Below are positions 22,901 to 34,645 of a DNA stretch of 64,000 nucleotides, piece after piece (position 1 is the stretch's first letter; every line of letters begins with the position of its first letter). The notes under the pieces were generated by a model. The model was given only the letters and a program-made list of their open reading frames with translations, ran no database searches and had not been told where the DNA came from. The translations under genes were made by a program, and so were the position numbers. Source of the stretch: Liolophura sinensis (taxonomy: Eukaryota; Mollusca; Polyplacophora; Chitonida; Chitonidae); contig NC_088295.1 of NCBI RefSeq assembly GCF_032854445.1, positions 23,671,385-23,735,384 of the forward strand, written 5' to 3'.

Positions 22901-25900
22901 TATGTACAAAGGTACATCATTACCTTTTCTAGGCTATACCAATTGATGGTAAAACTCATACAAATTTGAGCAGGAGATAAATATTTTAAAAGCCTAAAAC
23001 TTAAAAAAAATCACCAATTCTTTTTCTCATTTTTGATAAAAAGGATAGCCTACATTGTAGAGGTTATGAAACCGTTCGTATTTGTTGAAGTAAGTGGGTT
23101 GGTTTATTTCTGAGTTCCTGTGACTGGCGTGAAAACTTTTGTCTTTCTCATCTACATTTAATTAGTTTCTATCCAAAGTTGTGGCAGATATACATTCTAC
23201 AAGGCACGACGAACATTTTGTTGCATTGCCTTCCTATTTTTGCACAGAAACCAACCACTATTGGATGGAAACATTTCTGTTGCAGTGCCTTTTTCATTAG
23301 GTCCATCTAGGTGATGTTGTTTCCCACCCCCACGACTCCCAATCCTCATCACTGTTACATATGTGCAAATATCTTGAGTACCGCTAAATACACCATTACA
23401 GTTAACATTTAATTACTGATTGTAATGATGTTTCATACCAGACGATTATGAACTAGCCCAATGGATATAAAACGAACTCTTTGCCACAATGTTGAATTTA
23501 TGCATGAATATATGCCAAATTCTTACGTGCTTAGCCCAAGACTGCGACATACTACTCCGGCCTCCTTATGAGTAAATCCAGTTCTACAGATACCTCCCCA
23601 TGTGTCGTTGACACGAATTTCCACAACACCCGACATTGGCACCGGCCCGTTAGACAGACGGTACTGGACGGACGACTTGTCTGTTACACAGATTACAACA
23701 TGAAAACACTTTGGAAGAAAATACATTGTACAGAATATAAATATCTGCTTATGTCGTTCTCCAAAACAGACATATCACACAAACAGATCGACAGGGAATT
23801 TGCATGTGATGACTGGACTTTGAGAGTGGTCAAGTGATGCATAATAAATTTGAATCGCATACAACTACATGCTCAAACTTTGAGAAATTCATTTTTGACT
23901 TACCTAACGTTCCACAGGTGACGAATACATCAGTGTTGTGAGTACAGCCAGCCATCATATAATTTTTCTGACGACAGTCTTGCCAGTTATCATTTATGCT
24001 TTTACACCAAAAACGGTCCGTCCAAATTACTTCTGTTCGCTTTGGATCATTTGTGCCCGTTGACGCCCAGGAAAAAGAACTGGTTAAAGAAAAGCGAATC
24101 TCTCAATGGTAACACGAATATGACTATATGTTTGCAGTGTGGCCAATTTGATGTAATTATTACTTAAAATCCACAGTTATCTGGTGAGTGTTGGTATCTT
24201 TAATATACATAGCTATGAGAATAAAGTATGTCATTTAGACACCAAAAGTTGTCTCAGCCAATTTTCAGCAATAAATTCATAACCAGAAAGTCTAATGGCC
24301 CAAACCATTACGATACAATACCTTGGTTTATCCAAGGCTTTGCAGATAACAGCAGCGTCTAAGTTATGGAAATTTTGATCACAGATAGTTCCCCACTGAC
24401 CTCCTCGTCTCATCATCAACAGACCGTCGTCTCTGAGTTGGACAGTATCGTCTCCGGTGCCTGAAAATTACATTTAAATCCATAAAATATAATTAGATTT
24501 AATTCTGCCCAGGGTAATAAAATATCATCACTAATCGATGTTTATAGCTCTAGGAAAATGTTTGTACCCATGGGATTGAAATAACACAGTTAGCAAAGTG
24601 TGATACGGGAAAACTTACGGTATCATAATAGTGAGATTGAATTAACACTGAGAACAAGGTGTGATACTGGAAAACGCTGTGAGCAAGGTGTGATTCAGGA
24701 AAAAAGTATGGCAACATAACAGTTAGATTGAATTAACACTGTTAGCAAGGTGTGATACAGAAATAGGTACGGTAACATAAGAATGAGATTGAAATAACAC
24801 TGTGAACAAGGTGTGGTACAGCATGGTAACATAAGAGTGAGATTGAATTGACACTGTTAACAAGGTGTGACAAAAGAAAATGTATGGTGACATAAGAGTG
24901 AAAATTAACGCTGTTAACAAGGTGTGAGACAAAAAGACATGTGGTAACGTAAGAGTGAGATTAAATTAACACTGTCAGTAATGTGTGATACAGGAATATT
25001 TATGGTAACATAAGAGTGAGATTAAATCAACACTGTTAACAAGGTGTGATACAGGAAAAGGTATGTTAACATTAGAGTGAGAGTAAGATTTAATTAACAC
25101 AATTAACACAATCTGATACTGATGACATAAATGTGAGACTTAACTTAATGTCACGCAATCATAGTATGTGAGCGTATGACAACATAAAAGAGTGAACTTG
25201 AGATGAATACATGTATACATCGATGATGTGAAAAACCTTACCGCACGTCACTTTCAATCCACGCCCGAAAGTTGTATTCTGAACATTTTCCAAAGAGGAG
25301 CCGCTACACTCGTACAGACTTGTCTCGTCCCCTTTACACTCCACGTTATCGAGCCACAGTGCTGAGAAAACTTTACTTACGTTTCCCTCGACTCCGTTTC
25401 TGTAGAGGCGTAAACGAACACTTACACTTTGAACTGACAAGGAAAACAATTTTAACGACAGTGTTCTCATATGAATAAGACTATATGCAAAAACTATTAG
25501 GGGGTAATCATCACCAGGCCCTAACTTCCTCATTCACTAAACGGTATACTGCTGATCTGCTGGGTTTAAACAATCCATATATAACAAGATATTTACCCAC
25601 CTACGCTGAATTTAAAGGAAACCACAGACTCCCCAGATGGTACATCTTATCTGCACATATCTTTTGTACATGGACCAAAAGGGTTTCCTCTCTCGCAGAC
25701 TTTACGATAAGAGGGAAATAGTTTTAATTTTGGCACTGCAAATTATCCTTACTTGGACAACAATATACCGAAGGGTCCTGCATATGGCGTGTACATATCT
25801 CGCCTTGTAGCATTTGTCAGATTCTACGTGTTGTGTGACGATTTCAATTAACGTCACAAGTTATTTCTACAAAAAATTAGTGTTTGAAGGTTATCCCATC

Positions 25901-28554
25901 AAACACCTTCACTCCAAGTTTCTTAAGTTTTGCAATGAGTATAATTCTCTTATACGCAAATATTGACAGAGCGTACAGAATTTCTGGCGCTCTGCTTCAT
26001 GATTGTGCCTAATTCCGCCTAAGCCGGGGATAGGGGTTGTATATCCATCGTATTTAAATTAGATCGACCCGTTGGATATATGAACGTTTGCTGAGATACA
26101 TATTTTGTTATCGAAAAGTGATATTCTAGCATGAATACTGATTTCACTTAGTCGCCTAGAGCATACCTTGCGTCTTTCCAACACCATTAAAAACTGCTTA
26201 CCGCTTCTCTCTCCGTTATTCCGTCCCATTTTCGTACTTTATATACCTTATTATTTCTTCGGTGGTTTGTGTTAGAATTGGCTTTGTGATTATTGGAACA
26301 TCCTTACTGATTGATGACTGGTATATGAATGTCTGTTTCGACACACAGATTCAAGCTTTGCTTTTTGTCTTTTACAGCACCGGCGTGAAAAGTTCCGCAT
26401 ACCATGACTTTGAAGTCACTCACAGCCACTGATATCAAACTGATTCACTCAAATGACAATAGGAAAACAGTTACATAACATAAATTTGCATCAAAGATGG
26501 GTCTGAAATAACAAATTCAATAAGGCATCGTTCACGCTTGCAACGAAGCCTTTTCACCAAGCTCTGACTTTCTCATGTACACAACACAGATATATACGAG
26601 ACAGAAATCCAAAAGTAACATACACCAATCACTTGGACAGACATATACAAAATTGTTGGCGTTCCATTCATTAGAATGATTCAGGCTAAATCAAGACAAC
26701 AACATGGGTGAGAACGTTAAAAAAATCTACAGCCTTGGCTCTTCTGTGGATTTTCAACCAGCATAAGAGTACAGACCCTTATACTGAAGACTAGAAACTG
26801 GTCAGCCGGTGACAGTGGGCAGTGATTGTGTGGGACATCATCTTTGGTATATTCGGTGTGATGTTCTAGTTATGCAGCACTATATGTTGAAAATGCATTA
26901 AACCCTCCGCCAAGTTAAAAAAAAAATGTAATTTGCAATTAGCCTCTTGGAGGACGCTGAACTCAGCCTTTTTATAAACTTACGTTGAAAAGTTGAGTGT
27001 TCTACAAATAACAGTAGCCTCATGAATGGCTGAAGCTTTGGACTGGTTGACGGCCACGCTGTGCCAGGCTTCGCGGTGGTAAACTTCTACTGTGCCGGAC
27101 TGGAATCCGAAGAAGTCAGGTTTCAGCCGTATTTGTCCTTCTGTAGCTGGAAAAGATTTAATCCAAAATATGTGTGGTTCAAATGACGGACTGATTGTCA
27201 TCATTCACATAGATTTAATTCTTAACGGACAAATAAGACAACCACAATAAATATGCACCTTGAATATGAAGTGCTACATTTTTTTCATTTGTGGTACAGA
27301 GGTTCTAAGATTGTAATTTACAGATGTTCCTGATTTTGCCATACCAACTTCACCGATATAAAGGTAGGATTTACACCCAGTCAGTAAAAAGGCAACCCGT
27401 GACTGATATTTTTTAAAGTCCATTGGCATCAATACGATTTAATTTACTTAATGTAATTACCATTTGCGCACGACAGACCCCAAATACATGTCGTTAATGC
27501 ATGGCTGTCCGACCCTGTTGTACTGACAGTAGCCCGGGGGTGTTCCTGCTGGACTGAGACACTCGTTCAGAATTAGAGCACTGGATGGGAAGTCTCCACC
27601 ATTATAAACACCACCATAAGCTCGAGCGTCAGTACTGCAAAAGAACAATCACGCCAGAAAATAACTTGCAACATAATGCGTCTATGACAGTAACAGTATT
27701 TTTTCTTCTAAGGACTTGAGGGCAATACTCGTATTAAAGCGTATATCAAGATGACCACTCGAGGTATGTACGGGTATTGGGGTCAATGTTGAAAATGGGT
27801 CGAAGAAGTTTAAAGGAAAGAAAGTATGTCCTATACACATTGCTTCACATAATTCACAAGATAATAAAAAAATCCGACCTATGCCAAGCATTGCGTATGT
27901 CTGAGTAAGGCAAATGTACAGTTTACTATTTTGTCTGATAGGCGATATGAAAAAAAGAAGAGGTACTTTAAAACCACACAAGAGTCCTACTTCGCCTAGG
28001 TTAGCGTGCTAGTGCTGTACAGTGGCCGAGGAGGCTATCACCAATGCGGTCACTGTGAGTTCAAGTCCAGCTCATGCTGGCTTCCTCTCCTGTCGTAGGT
28101 GGGTAAATATTCCAGCAATCTTCTTGGGTTTCCATCGGGCTGTGACTGGTTTCATCCCACCAACCACAATGCTGGTCACCATTAGATAAGTGAAAGGTAC
28201 CGTTATTAAAGGTTGGGCATATAAGAGTTTTTGGGAAGGCAAAATTTCTGTTTTCCTGAACACAATAAATACCGTGCATTAAATCACCAACTCCCTAAAT
28301 CCCTTTTGCTATTAAATTTTTAAATTAGCGTAGAATAACAAATTCAGTTTTCTACCTTGGTAGTCCCATGGCTTTACGGCGTCGCGTGCAAAGGATTCGG
28401 AGCGTGCTGTTCTACACACAGGTCCCCAAGTCTTGTTTATCATCACCTCCAATCTGTCTACCTTCTCGTTATGAGGCTTAGTCAGTCGGTATTGCAATGC
28501 TGAAGGATATAATATTTTAATAACATTTAATCCAAAATCACGCACTGTTTCATG

Positions 28555-28621
<67 letters not shown>

Positions 28622-31600
28622 TATGACGCTGTGCCCTTGTTGTCCGAGATTTCCCTTCTTAAACTTATTGACTTAGTGATGGGTGACGAAAGTCACGAAA
28701 TTCACCGTCCAACATTCCATAACTAAGCTAGTGTGGATAAATTTGTTTGAATAATATTTCAGTCGATGTATATAAGCAGTAAGTAATAAGAAAGCCAATA
28801 ACAACCAATGTAAAAGACTCTTCCAAGGATATGGCTTGACAGATTGATGTTTCACCATAACGAACTATTACAGTACGGTATATTCACATACAAACCTTCA
28901 TCATAGCAATACAAGGCAGCCAGCTCTTTTCTAACTGGCCCATATGGATCGTCGTAACAGAATTCATTGGTGTCACGCACTTCACAGTCCTGGCTACTCT
29001 GAGGACAGTTTAACTTCAGCTTAAGAGCACTTTTTATCCCTTCAGTGTCTGTGTACCTGTTCGGGTCCATGACCAAGGCATTGGCGCTGGAAAAAAATTT
29101 TTTTTTCGGTTTTAAGCCCTGTTTTTTCGGGAGTAGGCAAACTTTTTTGTACTTAACTTTAATAGGAAGGTTACTGAAGTGCTCTCCTTCAGGAGATATA
29201 CAAATCTAAGACCTCAGCTCAATGTACTTAAAAGAACTTAAAAGAATAGGCAACACTAGACCAAATTTATAAATGAATGGATGAAGTATCCCACAAATAG
29301 TTTAAAAAGCAAAACGTTTTGTTTTTGTGATGTTCCTAAACCATTATATCGCCGTTTAGAGTAAGCAAAATCGCGAACATTGAGAAAATCGAATGCGCCG
29401 GCATGTTTTCGATGTTTAACAAATCAGACAAGAGCTATATCTACATCCACCTGTTTTTCGTTTTAGCTGTACGAGCGTGGGGATGTGGGTGACGTGACAT
29501 TGTATTTCCGGTTTCTCTAACATGGCGCCTCCCGTGGCTACGTAAGAATTCCACAGTAGAAGTTGATTTACAGATTCACCAAAGCTCGCCAGAACAAAAC
29601 TACCCTGGCCCAAATTAATTTTTGTCTTTTCTTTTAACCACTGACCTTAACATGGACTTTAATAGACAAAACACGCGCGAAAGTCATGAATTTTGTAATT
29701 ACGGTAATTCACACCAATAGGACATTGTAAGTGTTATTGTGCTTTACATGTGAACAAAACCTGAGGTCAATACATACAGAATCATTTGAGATACAACCTC
29801 TATGGGCATTCAGCTTACCTTGATTCAAACAGAAGTGGTGAATTATAATATTTACGGTAAGTAATATGTACACACAGCTACTGCGACACGCCGCCTTTGT
29901 ATGACTGTGTTTTACATGTACACAAATCCTGAGTCCAATACATACAGTACTTTTTAACATACAACAGTCATTGCTTTCGTAGCTACAAGGCGCAAACGTT
30001 CGGGGTATGACATGCCCCTGTGCTTTGTATACAGGCGATCTGAAAATTCTTTCTGTTTTTCCCGTCCTCACCTTGATAAACCCATTTTCTTGCATATTGC
30101 TTTAGCAGCTCTTCCGTCTAGCAGGGGCCTTACACAGACATAGTGCAATGTGCCTTGTTTTTCCACCATGACAATTCCATCGGTCTTCCGTCCGCCATGA
30201 AGAGTAAATGTCAAACCTGAAACTGTTATACATACAATTATATTCGCAGTGAAAACTTTGATGGGCATTCCATTCAGTCTGAATGTCTCTGTAATATTAT
30301 AAACTGGATTGCAACACTTATATTTAACTCACTAGATATACGTTTTTCCGAATTATTTTAAACTCTCGGCTGATCCACCATGTTTGTTAACTAGCCTTTT
30401 TGTTCGTGTTAAATTTAGTTTGTCGTGTTTCGTTACATCTATTTTCTCGTGTTGTTATATTTTTTAGATATTTATTCATAGTATGGTGTATTGAATTCAT
30501 GCCGAAAGCGTGGCACAGCTAGCTGACTTCTGAATCACTACGCATGGCAAATGTGTCGCAGCATCATTTAATGTTTGCTGTGGCGGCTCGTTTGTAAAGA
30601 TGTCAAGATAGAAAAGACAGATACAGTGGATTTCTAACCTGTTAATTGTGTCGATTTCAAGAAAACTTTGCTCATATAGTATTAAAATCCACCGAGTAAT
30701 TGCCCGTGGGTCCAGTACAGTTAAGTTAACTACCCCTGTAAATCCCAGCGCAACACGAGAGGATTTTGTCGAGTCACACGAGGCAAGCGGCTCGGCCACA
30801 TCCTCGCGTCTAGTAGTGTCACCCCAAACGGCATTATCTGTCGTCTGCTATGTTACGTGATTGGTTTATCGTGCATTATTCAAGAATCAATAATCACTTT
30901 ACTCGCTAAATTGGTAAACAGTTGTCACGTTTCTTTAAAGTCTCAGAAATCACATGAGCTCTGAAATCGTTATCATTATACTGCCTTGTTTGAACAGCGC
31001 AGTAATCAGTAAATCAGCCTGGTTGTCCTCCATGTACAAGCGACTCGATAATATTGTTATTTTCATTCATGCCATGTTGTCACATGAAGTTGTATCGATA
31101 TCTGATAGGGCCCGACTTAGCACTTTTCTCCGAATCACCGCAAACAGTGATATTCTGGGCACGAGAGTAAAAAAAAGTCAAACACCATGTTGTGCAAAGA
31201 GGGGACTGACAGGCGTGACTGTTATCTCAGCCCAATGTGCTGGTCTGCGGCGTGGCTTTAGGTATTTGTGGACTTTGTCAGTTTTATTTTCCTTGCATAA
31301 ACGGAGAACTGTATCACACGACTAAAATTTAAAGTTGCTGCGCGACACAACACCAAATCTCCCAACTGTGCACATTATTAAACAAGTTAAGATGTTATTT
31401 ACACTGCTGTTTTGTCTTTTACCTAACATTTGGCGCCTGTCAAAATACTATGTGGTGTAGGAGATTGTCTTTATCCCTGCTGCTGATTTCCATGTTTGGT
31501 TTGCTTTTTTGGATATATACATGGAGAATCTATATTTCAACTGAAGCTCTGGATGTGAACTTTGTAAGTTCTTGTAACTGGCAGTACGAAGAGTATATAC

Positions 31601-32615
31601 TTCTTGCTTTGTGATTGTGGATTCATAGGATAGAAACCTACGCCCTCGGTGGGGGTGCTGGGTGAAACCGTTTACAGAAAAATTAAGGAGCCCGATGGAA
31701 AATAAATGGTAATATTTTTAACCATATCAAGTTCAATATTGTTCCAATGTCAGTAGCAAATCAGTCCGCCCTTAGTCATCTCCATGCTTTTTTTAAATTG
31801 TAAAAGTCACCTATTACTTATTGTCTTTCTGCAATATAGTACAGTCAACATGTCATATAAATGTTGTGGTATAATCTAGACTAGTAACTTAATTCAGTAT
31901 TCCGGAATGTTCTACCGGATCAATCTACTGCGTCAAGTTACTTTGTTGATCCCGTTTGTTACAATACATGCGCCCCAATCCCCCCATGCCTTACAACATC
32001 AGTAACAAACACTCCACTATAAACAAATTACAGGTAAACAGACTGGGGTCATACTCGTGAGTTCATTGACATCTGAGCGTATTTAAAGCAATATTTAGGT
32101 CAACGTGGCACTGAAGTACTATGCACGTGCGTTTTGCTTGGGTGAAAGTAAGTAGGATGATCATATATATGCATCTGTATTATTACGATTTATTGCCGTG
32201 TGACTTAGCTAGAGATAGTTCACTTACCTCCGACTGCTGAGCTACTCCATAGTATAACACCCAAAGCTAGTGTTACTATGATACCTAAAAGTGAAAAGAT
32301 ATACATGTATATTTATATATTGGAGCTCATGCTGGCTTCATCTCTGGCCGGCCTCACACTAGAATGCTGGCGATCGCTGTACATCAGTGAAATATTCTTG
32401 AGAACGGTACGGCGTAAAGCACCAATCAAATAAATAAATGAATAAATACATTTATATAGGCCTATTGGAAAACATAATTAAAAGTAGGCCTACCGGTAAT
32501 GATGTTTTTATCATGTGACGAATAAGCTAAGTTTTTGAGGTATATTTTGAGATAAGTCAGATACAGGCGAACAGATGTGTGGCTTACCTGGTGTTTGGTG
32601 GAATCTTGATGGCAT
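19146..32615 (-). CDS. Gene 2: six-SRCR type I membrane receptor-like protein (spliced)
   Basis: Coding exons in order on the - strand: 32588-32615 (ATG), 32228-32284 (signal), 30072-30216/28896-29086, 28356-28499/27461-27634, 26984-27146/25242-25426, 24322-24460/23904-24079, 23527-23680/22458-22633, 21789-21960/21031-21221, transmembrane 20396-20503, tail 19945-19994 and 19146-19211 with stop TAG at 19146-19148. All introns are GT-AG and the phases chain from ATG to stop, except in domain 2. There one base is missing in the first exon and one base is extra in the second. As written, the message would therefore terminate in domain 2. The gene lies tail to tail with gene 1 and is a tandem paralogue of gene 3 on the same strand, with matching exons. 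A surface recognition role is inferred from the domains. Confidence 0.88.
20396..20503 (-). CDS. Gene 2 transmembrane exon
   Basis: The helix reads V-P-V-G-L-I-I-G-V-S-I-G-S-V-A-I-L-G-A-I, continues hydrophobic, then K-F-R-L-F-R. The pattern G-V-S-x-G-S ... L-G-x-I ... F-R-L is shared with the gene 3 membrane exon, which supports common descent. Donor GTATAA; acceptor ATACAG. Confidence 0.85.
21031..21960 (-). CDS. Gene 2 SRCR domain 6, membrane-proximal (exons 21789-21960, 21031-21221)
   Basis: F-T-L-R-L-V-G ... E-W-G-T-I-C-D-E and V-C-R-Q-L-G-L-P, then W-L-T-N-T-S-C-Y-G, E-C-E-Y, C-D-H-S-Q-D-V-G-V-V-C. Six cysteines; nearly the same framework as gene 3 domain 6. It ends in phase 1 before the membrane exon. 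Confidence 0.93.
22458..23680 (-). CDS. Gene 2 SRCR domain 5 (exons 23527-23680, 22458-22633)
   Basis: V-Q-Y-R-L-S-N ... T-W-G-G-I-C-R and V-V-C-R-S-L-G-L, then W-L-G-G-V-K-C-K-G-S-E-T-S, D-C-E-H, R-C-A-R and V-Q-C. The paralogue of gene 3 domain 5 (42671-42824 and about 42303-42477). Confidence 0.9.
23904..24460 (-). CDS. Gene 2 SRCR domain 4 (exons 24322-24460, 23904-24079)
   Basis: A six-cysteine domain: Q-W-G-T-I-C-D-Q, V-I-C-K-A-L, then F-W-C-K-S, D-C-R-Q, G-C-T-H-N and V-T-C. There is no counterpart in gene 3 as assembled. It may have been lost there or fall in the 43.56-43.76 kb gap region. Confidence 0.87.
24570..25140. repeat. Degenerate minisatellite, about 60-bp period, about ten copies
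   Basis: The phrase AACAAGGTGTGATACAGG recurs at intervals of 54-66 nt, with TAACATAAGAGTGAGATT between. It lies in the intron between the domain 3 and domain 4 exons of gene 2. Divergence between copies suggests an old array. Confidence 0.85.
25242..27146 (-). CDS. Gene 2 SRCR domain 3, lacking C2 and C7 (exons 26984-27146, 25242-25426)
   Basis: The C2 block reads E-A-W-H-S-V-A-V-N with no cysteine; C3 is kept (V-I-C-R-T-L-N). The second exon has V-E-C-K-G-D-E-T-S-L, Y-E-C and K-V-T-C, but the C7 site is an N-x-T-bearing stretch without cysteine. The acceptor of the second exon is ambiguous: TTCAAAG before 25426 keeps the usual phase 2, while TGTCAG at 25434 would give a different phase. 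Confidence 0.85.
27461..28499 (-). pseudogene. Gene 2 SRCR domain 2 with two frame breaks (exons 28356-28499, 27461-27634)
   Basis: The first exon reads A-L-Q-Y-R-L-T ... T-W-G-P-V-C, then loses frame at 28377/28378. One base of the C3 codon is missing, and the conserved A-M-G-L-P follows in another frame. The exon is 144 nt against 145 nt in gene 3 (46036-46180). The second exon (T-D-A-R ... G-G-D-F ... E-C ... Y-C ... P-C) gains one base in a C4 run at 27478-27481, which shifts the C8 block S-C-A-N-G. It is 174 nt against 173 nt in gene 3 (44438-44610). Splice sites are intact. Either assembly indels or a recently broken domain; a stop is reached early in the second exon if read as written. 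Confidence 0.8.
27990..28185 (+). repeat. tRNA-derived SINE copy with head
   Basis: A-box-like TAGCGTGCTAGTG and B-box-like GAGTTCAAGTCC at tRNA spacing, followed by the family body (GGTTTCATCCCACCAACCAC, ATGCTGG). The (AAAT)n tail is decayed. It lies in the intron inside gene 2 SRCR domain 2. Confidence 0.65.
28554..28626. repeat. TA dinucleotide microsatellite
   Basis: About 70 nt of alternating TA with a TATTATA break, in an intron of gene 2. Confidence 0.9.
28896..30216 (-). CDS. Gene 2 SRCR domain 1 (exons 30072-30216, 28896-29086)
   Basis: The first exon reads L-T-F-T-L-H-G-G ... H-Y-V-C-V-R and A-I-C-K-K-M-G-L-S. The second carries L-N-C, D-C-E-V, E-F-C and Y-C-Y-D-E. It is a divergent but complete six-cysteine domain whose closest relative in the window is gene 3 domain 2 (48520-48664 and 46576-46763). 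The exon lengths of 145 and 191 nt fit phases 1-2-1. Confidence 0.85.
30300..32227. other. Intron of gene 2 after the signal exon; no exon seen
   Basis: The 30.5-31.33 kb part is less AT-rich and has open frames on both strands, but no domain or splice chain. It may hold an unrecognised repeat. Confidence 0.4.
32228..32284 (-). CDS. Gene 2 signal-peptide exon
   Basis: A 57-nt exon between CTTTTAG and GTAAGT. It encodes I-I-V-T-L-A-L-G-V-I-L-W followed by S-S-S-A-V-G, a textbook hydrophobic core with a small-residue cleavage region. Phase 1 on both sides links the start exon to SRCR domain 1. Confidence 0.75.
32325..32449 (+). repeat. SINE copy
   Basis: GAGCTCATGCTGGCTTC, CACACTAGAATGCTGGCGAT, GTGAAATATTCTTGAGAACG and (AAAT)n. 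It sits between the start exon and the signal exon of gene 2. Confidence 0.8.
32588..32615 (-). CDS. Gene 2 start exon
   Basis: The ATG is at 32615-32613. Nine codons (M-P-S-R-F-H-Q-T-P) plus one base precede the donor GTAAGC. The length of 28 nt and the phase-1 end are identical to the gene 3 start exon at 54077-54104, which is the main reason for choosing this start. Confidence 0.65.
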
Positions 32616-33883
32616 GGTCTGGTTAGAGTTATTTTCACCTGAATCAGGTGTTGAAAAACAATCTCATTTAACTGTTACCCACTTTCCCAACCTAATCTTC
32701 TCCGTAACGCAAAATTTGCCCTTCTTATGCTTGGTAGCCTTGACCCACAGTTTTCAAGTGATACTCTCACAATAATTATATGACTGTCTATTCTTAAGTC
32801 TATTACAGCGTCTTCACGAACGCAGTATCTGTGTCCAGTGTTGGTAAAAGCCCATAGGAGTGACAGTCCACAGTTGTTTACCTGTGACGTATATACCGGT
32901 AGCTGCTACGTCACATGCCCTTCCCATCAGGCACGTGGATCCGGCTGTGAGAGGTTACCGCGGCCAGAAGAGTACAAACGCTGATAGCAAACCCCACGCA
33001 GCTAATGTAGACAACTTGTGTAGTCTACGGTGCGTTAACGCATCATCTGTGCTGAGCACAGGTTGACCTCGGCCGCCATAGAGGGCTGTATTTATATGCT
33101 ATAAAGCCTCACATAGGCCAACGTGCACAATAAGTGTTCCCTTATATCGTGACAAATCTTCTACACAACATCGGTTTCCATCGCAGCTGTAGTGATATTA
33201 GCCCAGGGGACCTATGTGACAGAACCAAGGTCTTTACACGTACCGGTATCACGATATTGTACATGGAGCAAAACGTTAAATGCTGCTCCTGTGTGATGGA
33301 ACTGATTCTGCTAACTCAGACTTTGCCGCTTACACCAATAATAACATTATGCGCTGTATAAGGAGTATGCAGCAGAACACGGAACTCCATCCAGCTTTGT
33401 CAGGGAGAAGACACCTGGTTGAACCAGGAGAAAAGGAGAAGGCCGAGGGACAGTTGCATGCCTGGTAAAACTTGGTGCAACAGTCCTGTGGAAGTAACTG
33501 ATGTCCGAAACTTCTACAGTCGCTCTTGTATAGTTTTACGGGTATCCTGATACGGCATTTGTCCGAAAATGTGTACGTCTGTATTTGATTTAAACGTAAG
33601 TTTTGGGGGAAAAGTACACAGCAAGCCAGTGGCTTATGAAGTGCAGTCTACACCTATACAGACATCTTTTTTGGTGGATACATAAAATAAAACAAATACA
33701 CAATACTTAGATTACAGAAATGTGAATATGTGAGTCATTGAAAATATTCGAATGAGATAATGAAAAACTGCACATATAACCTATGAAATAATTTCAGACT
33801 TAAAACTATATGGACTTTAGAATTAATCATACAGTAATTAATAAATAATTATTGGTATAGAAATGATAATATTGGTTATAGTT
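32616..33883. other. Upstream region of gene 2, promoter expected, no site assigned
   Basis: No gene recognised. The 32.87-33.1 kb stretch is the least AT-rich part and lies 0.25-0.5 kb upstream of the gene 2 ATG, so it is a candidate promoter by position only. Confidence 0.35.
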
Positions 33884-34645
33884 TGTTATGTGAACAACTG
33901 CCGTCAGCTTCTAAATTTAGCTTGCCACTGTTTCCATATGCTGAGTTCAGGGCCTGCTGTCTGCCTTAGAATGTTCCAGAATACACTCAGTTCGGGGCCT
34001 GTTTGTTTACAACAAGTGTACAAGAATTTTCTTATTCTAGAAAATTCCACCAGTCTATATAAGACCTATGAAAGTAGGTCAAAGGAGGAGAAAGGAGAAT
34101 TATTGAGAGTTTTGGATGCTTTCGCTGTGTGTTACCTTGGTAGGCCTTTTGTGCTGAATTTTGGTGTCTTTATAGCCTCTGGCTTTGTTATATCCTATCT
34201 CCACCGAGCACGTGTTCAGTCTGAACTTGTATATTTAATTTGTGCTCTTGTGTACACAGTGCTTATTAGTACACGGACCCTGTCTGTGGAATTTTGTGTA
34301 TATTTCGTCATACACTCAGTTATACTGTGGATTTTCCCTCTTGTGAATATTGCCTCTGTGCATTTGTGCCTTTGTGGTTTTCAACATTGTGGAATATATG
34401 CGTCCGTTTGAATTTGACACCGTTGTACACGTAAGTACTTTAGTATTTTTATAGATATAGCTATCCTTTCTTGTTAAACTTAAGTACTTTAGTATTTGTA
34501 TAAGTCTTGTTATCTGTTCTTGTTAAAGCTAATAAATTGTTGAAAAATAAAATCTGCTGGTTTTGGTTACTTTTTTGTGCGGCTAAACTGTTGTTTATTT
34601 CGAACAAGCCATCCCTTTATAATACAGACAGTTTGGGTCGTAACA
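33884..34645 (+). mobile_element. Solo LTR, 762 bp
   Basis: Begins TGTTA and ends TAACA, a 5-bp terminal inverted repeat, and is flanked on both sides by TAGTT (33879-33883 and 34646-34650), a perfect 5-bp target duplication. A TATATAAG box is at 34056-34063. No internal coding region remains, so it is a solo LTR left by recombination. Its first about 190 nt and last about 100 nt match the two ends of the relic at 57935-59945 in reverse. The 182-codon open frame inside it is chance. Confidence 0.9.

Noticed and set aside
30497-31325. Open frames on both strands in the gene 2 first long intron
   Set aside because: No recognisable motif or exon borders; could be an unknown repeat, but there is no support for a gene.
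33863-34411. 182-codon open frame on the + strand, the longest in the window
   Set aside because: It lies almost wholly inside the solo LTR (33884-34645), crosses the TATA box and has no domain.
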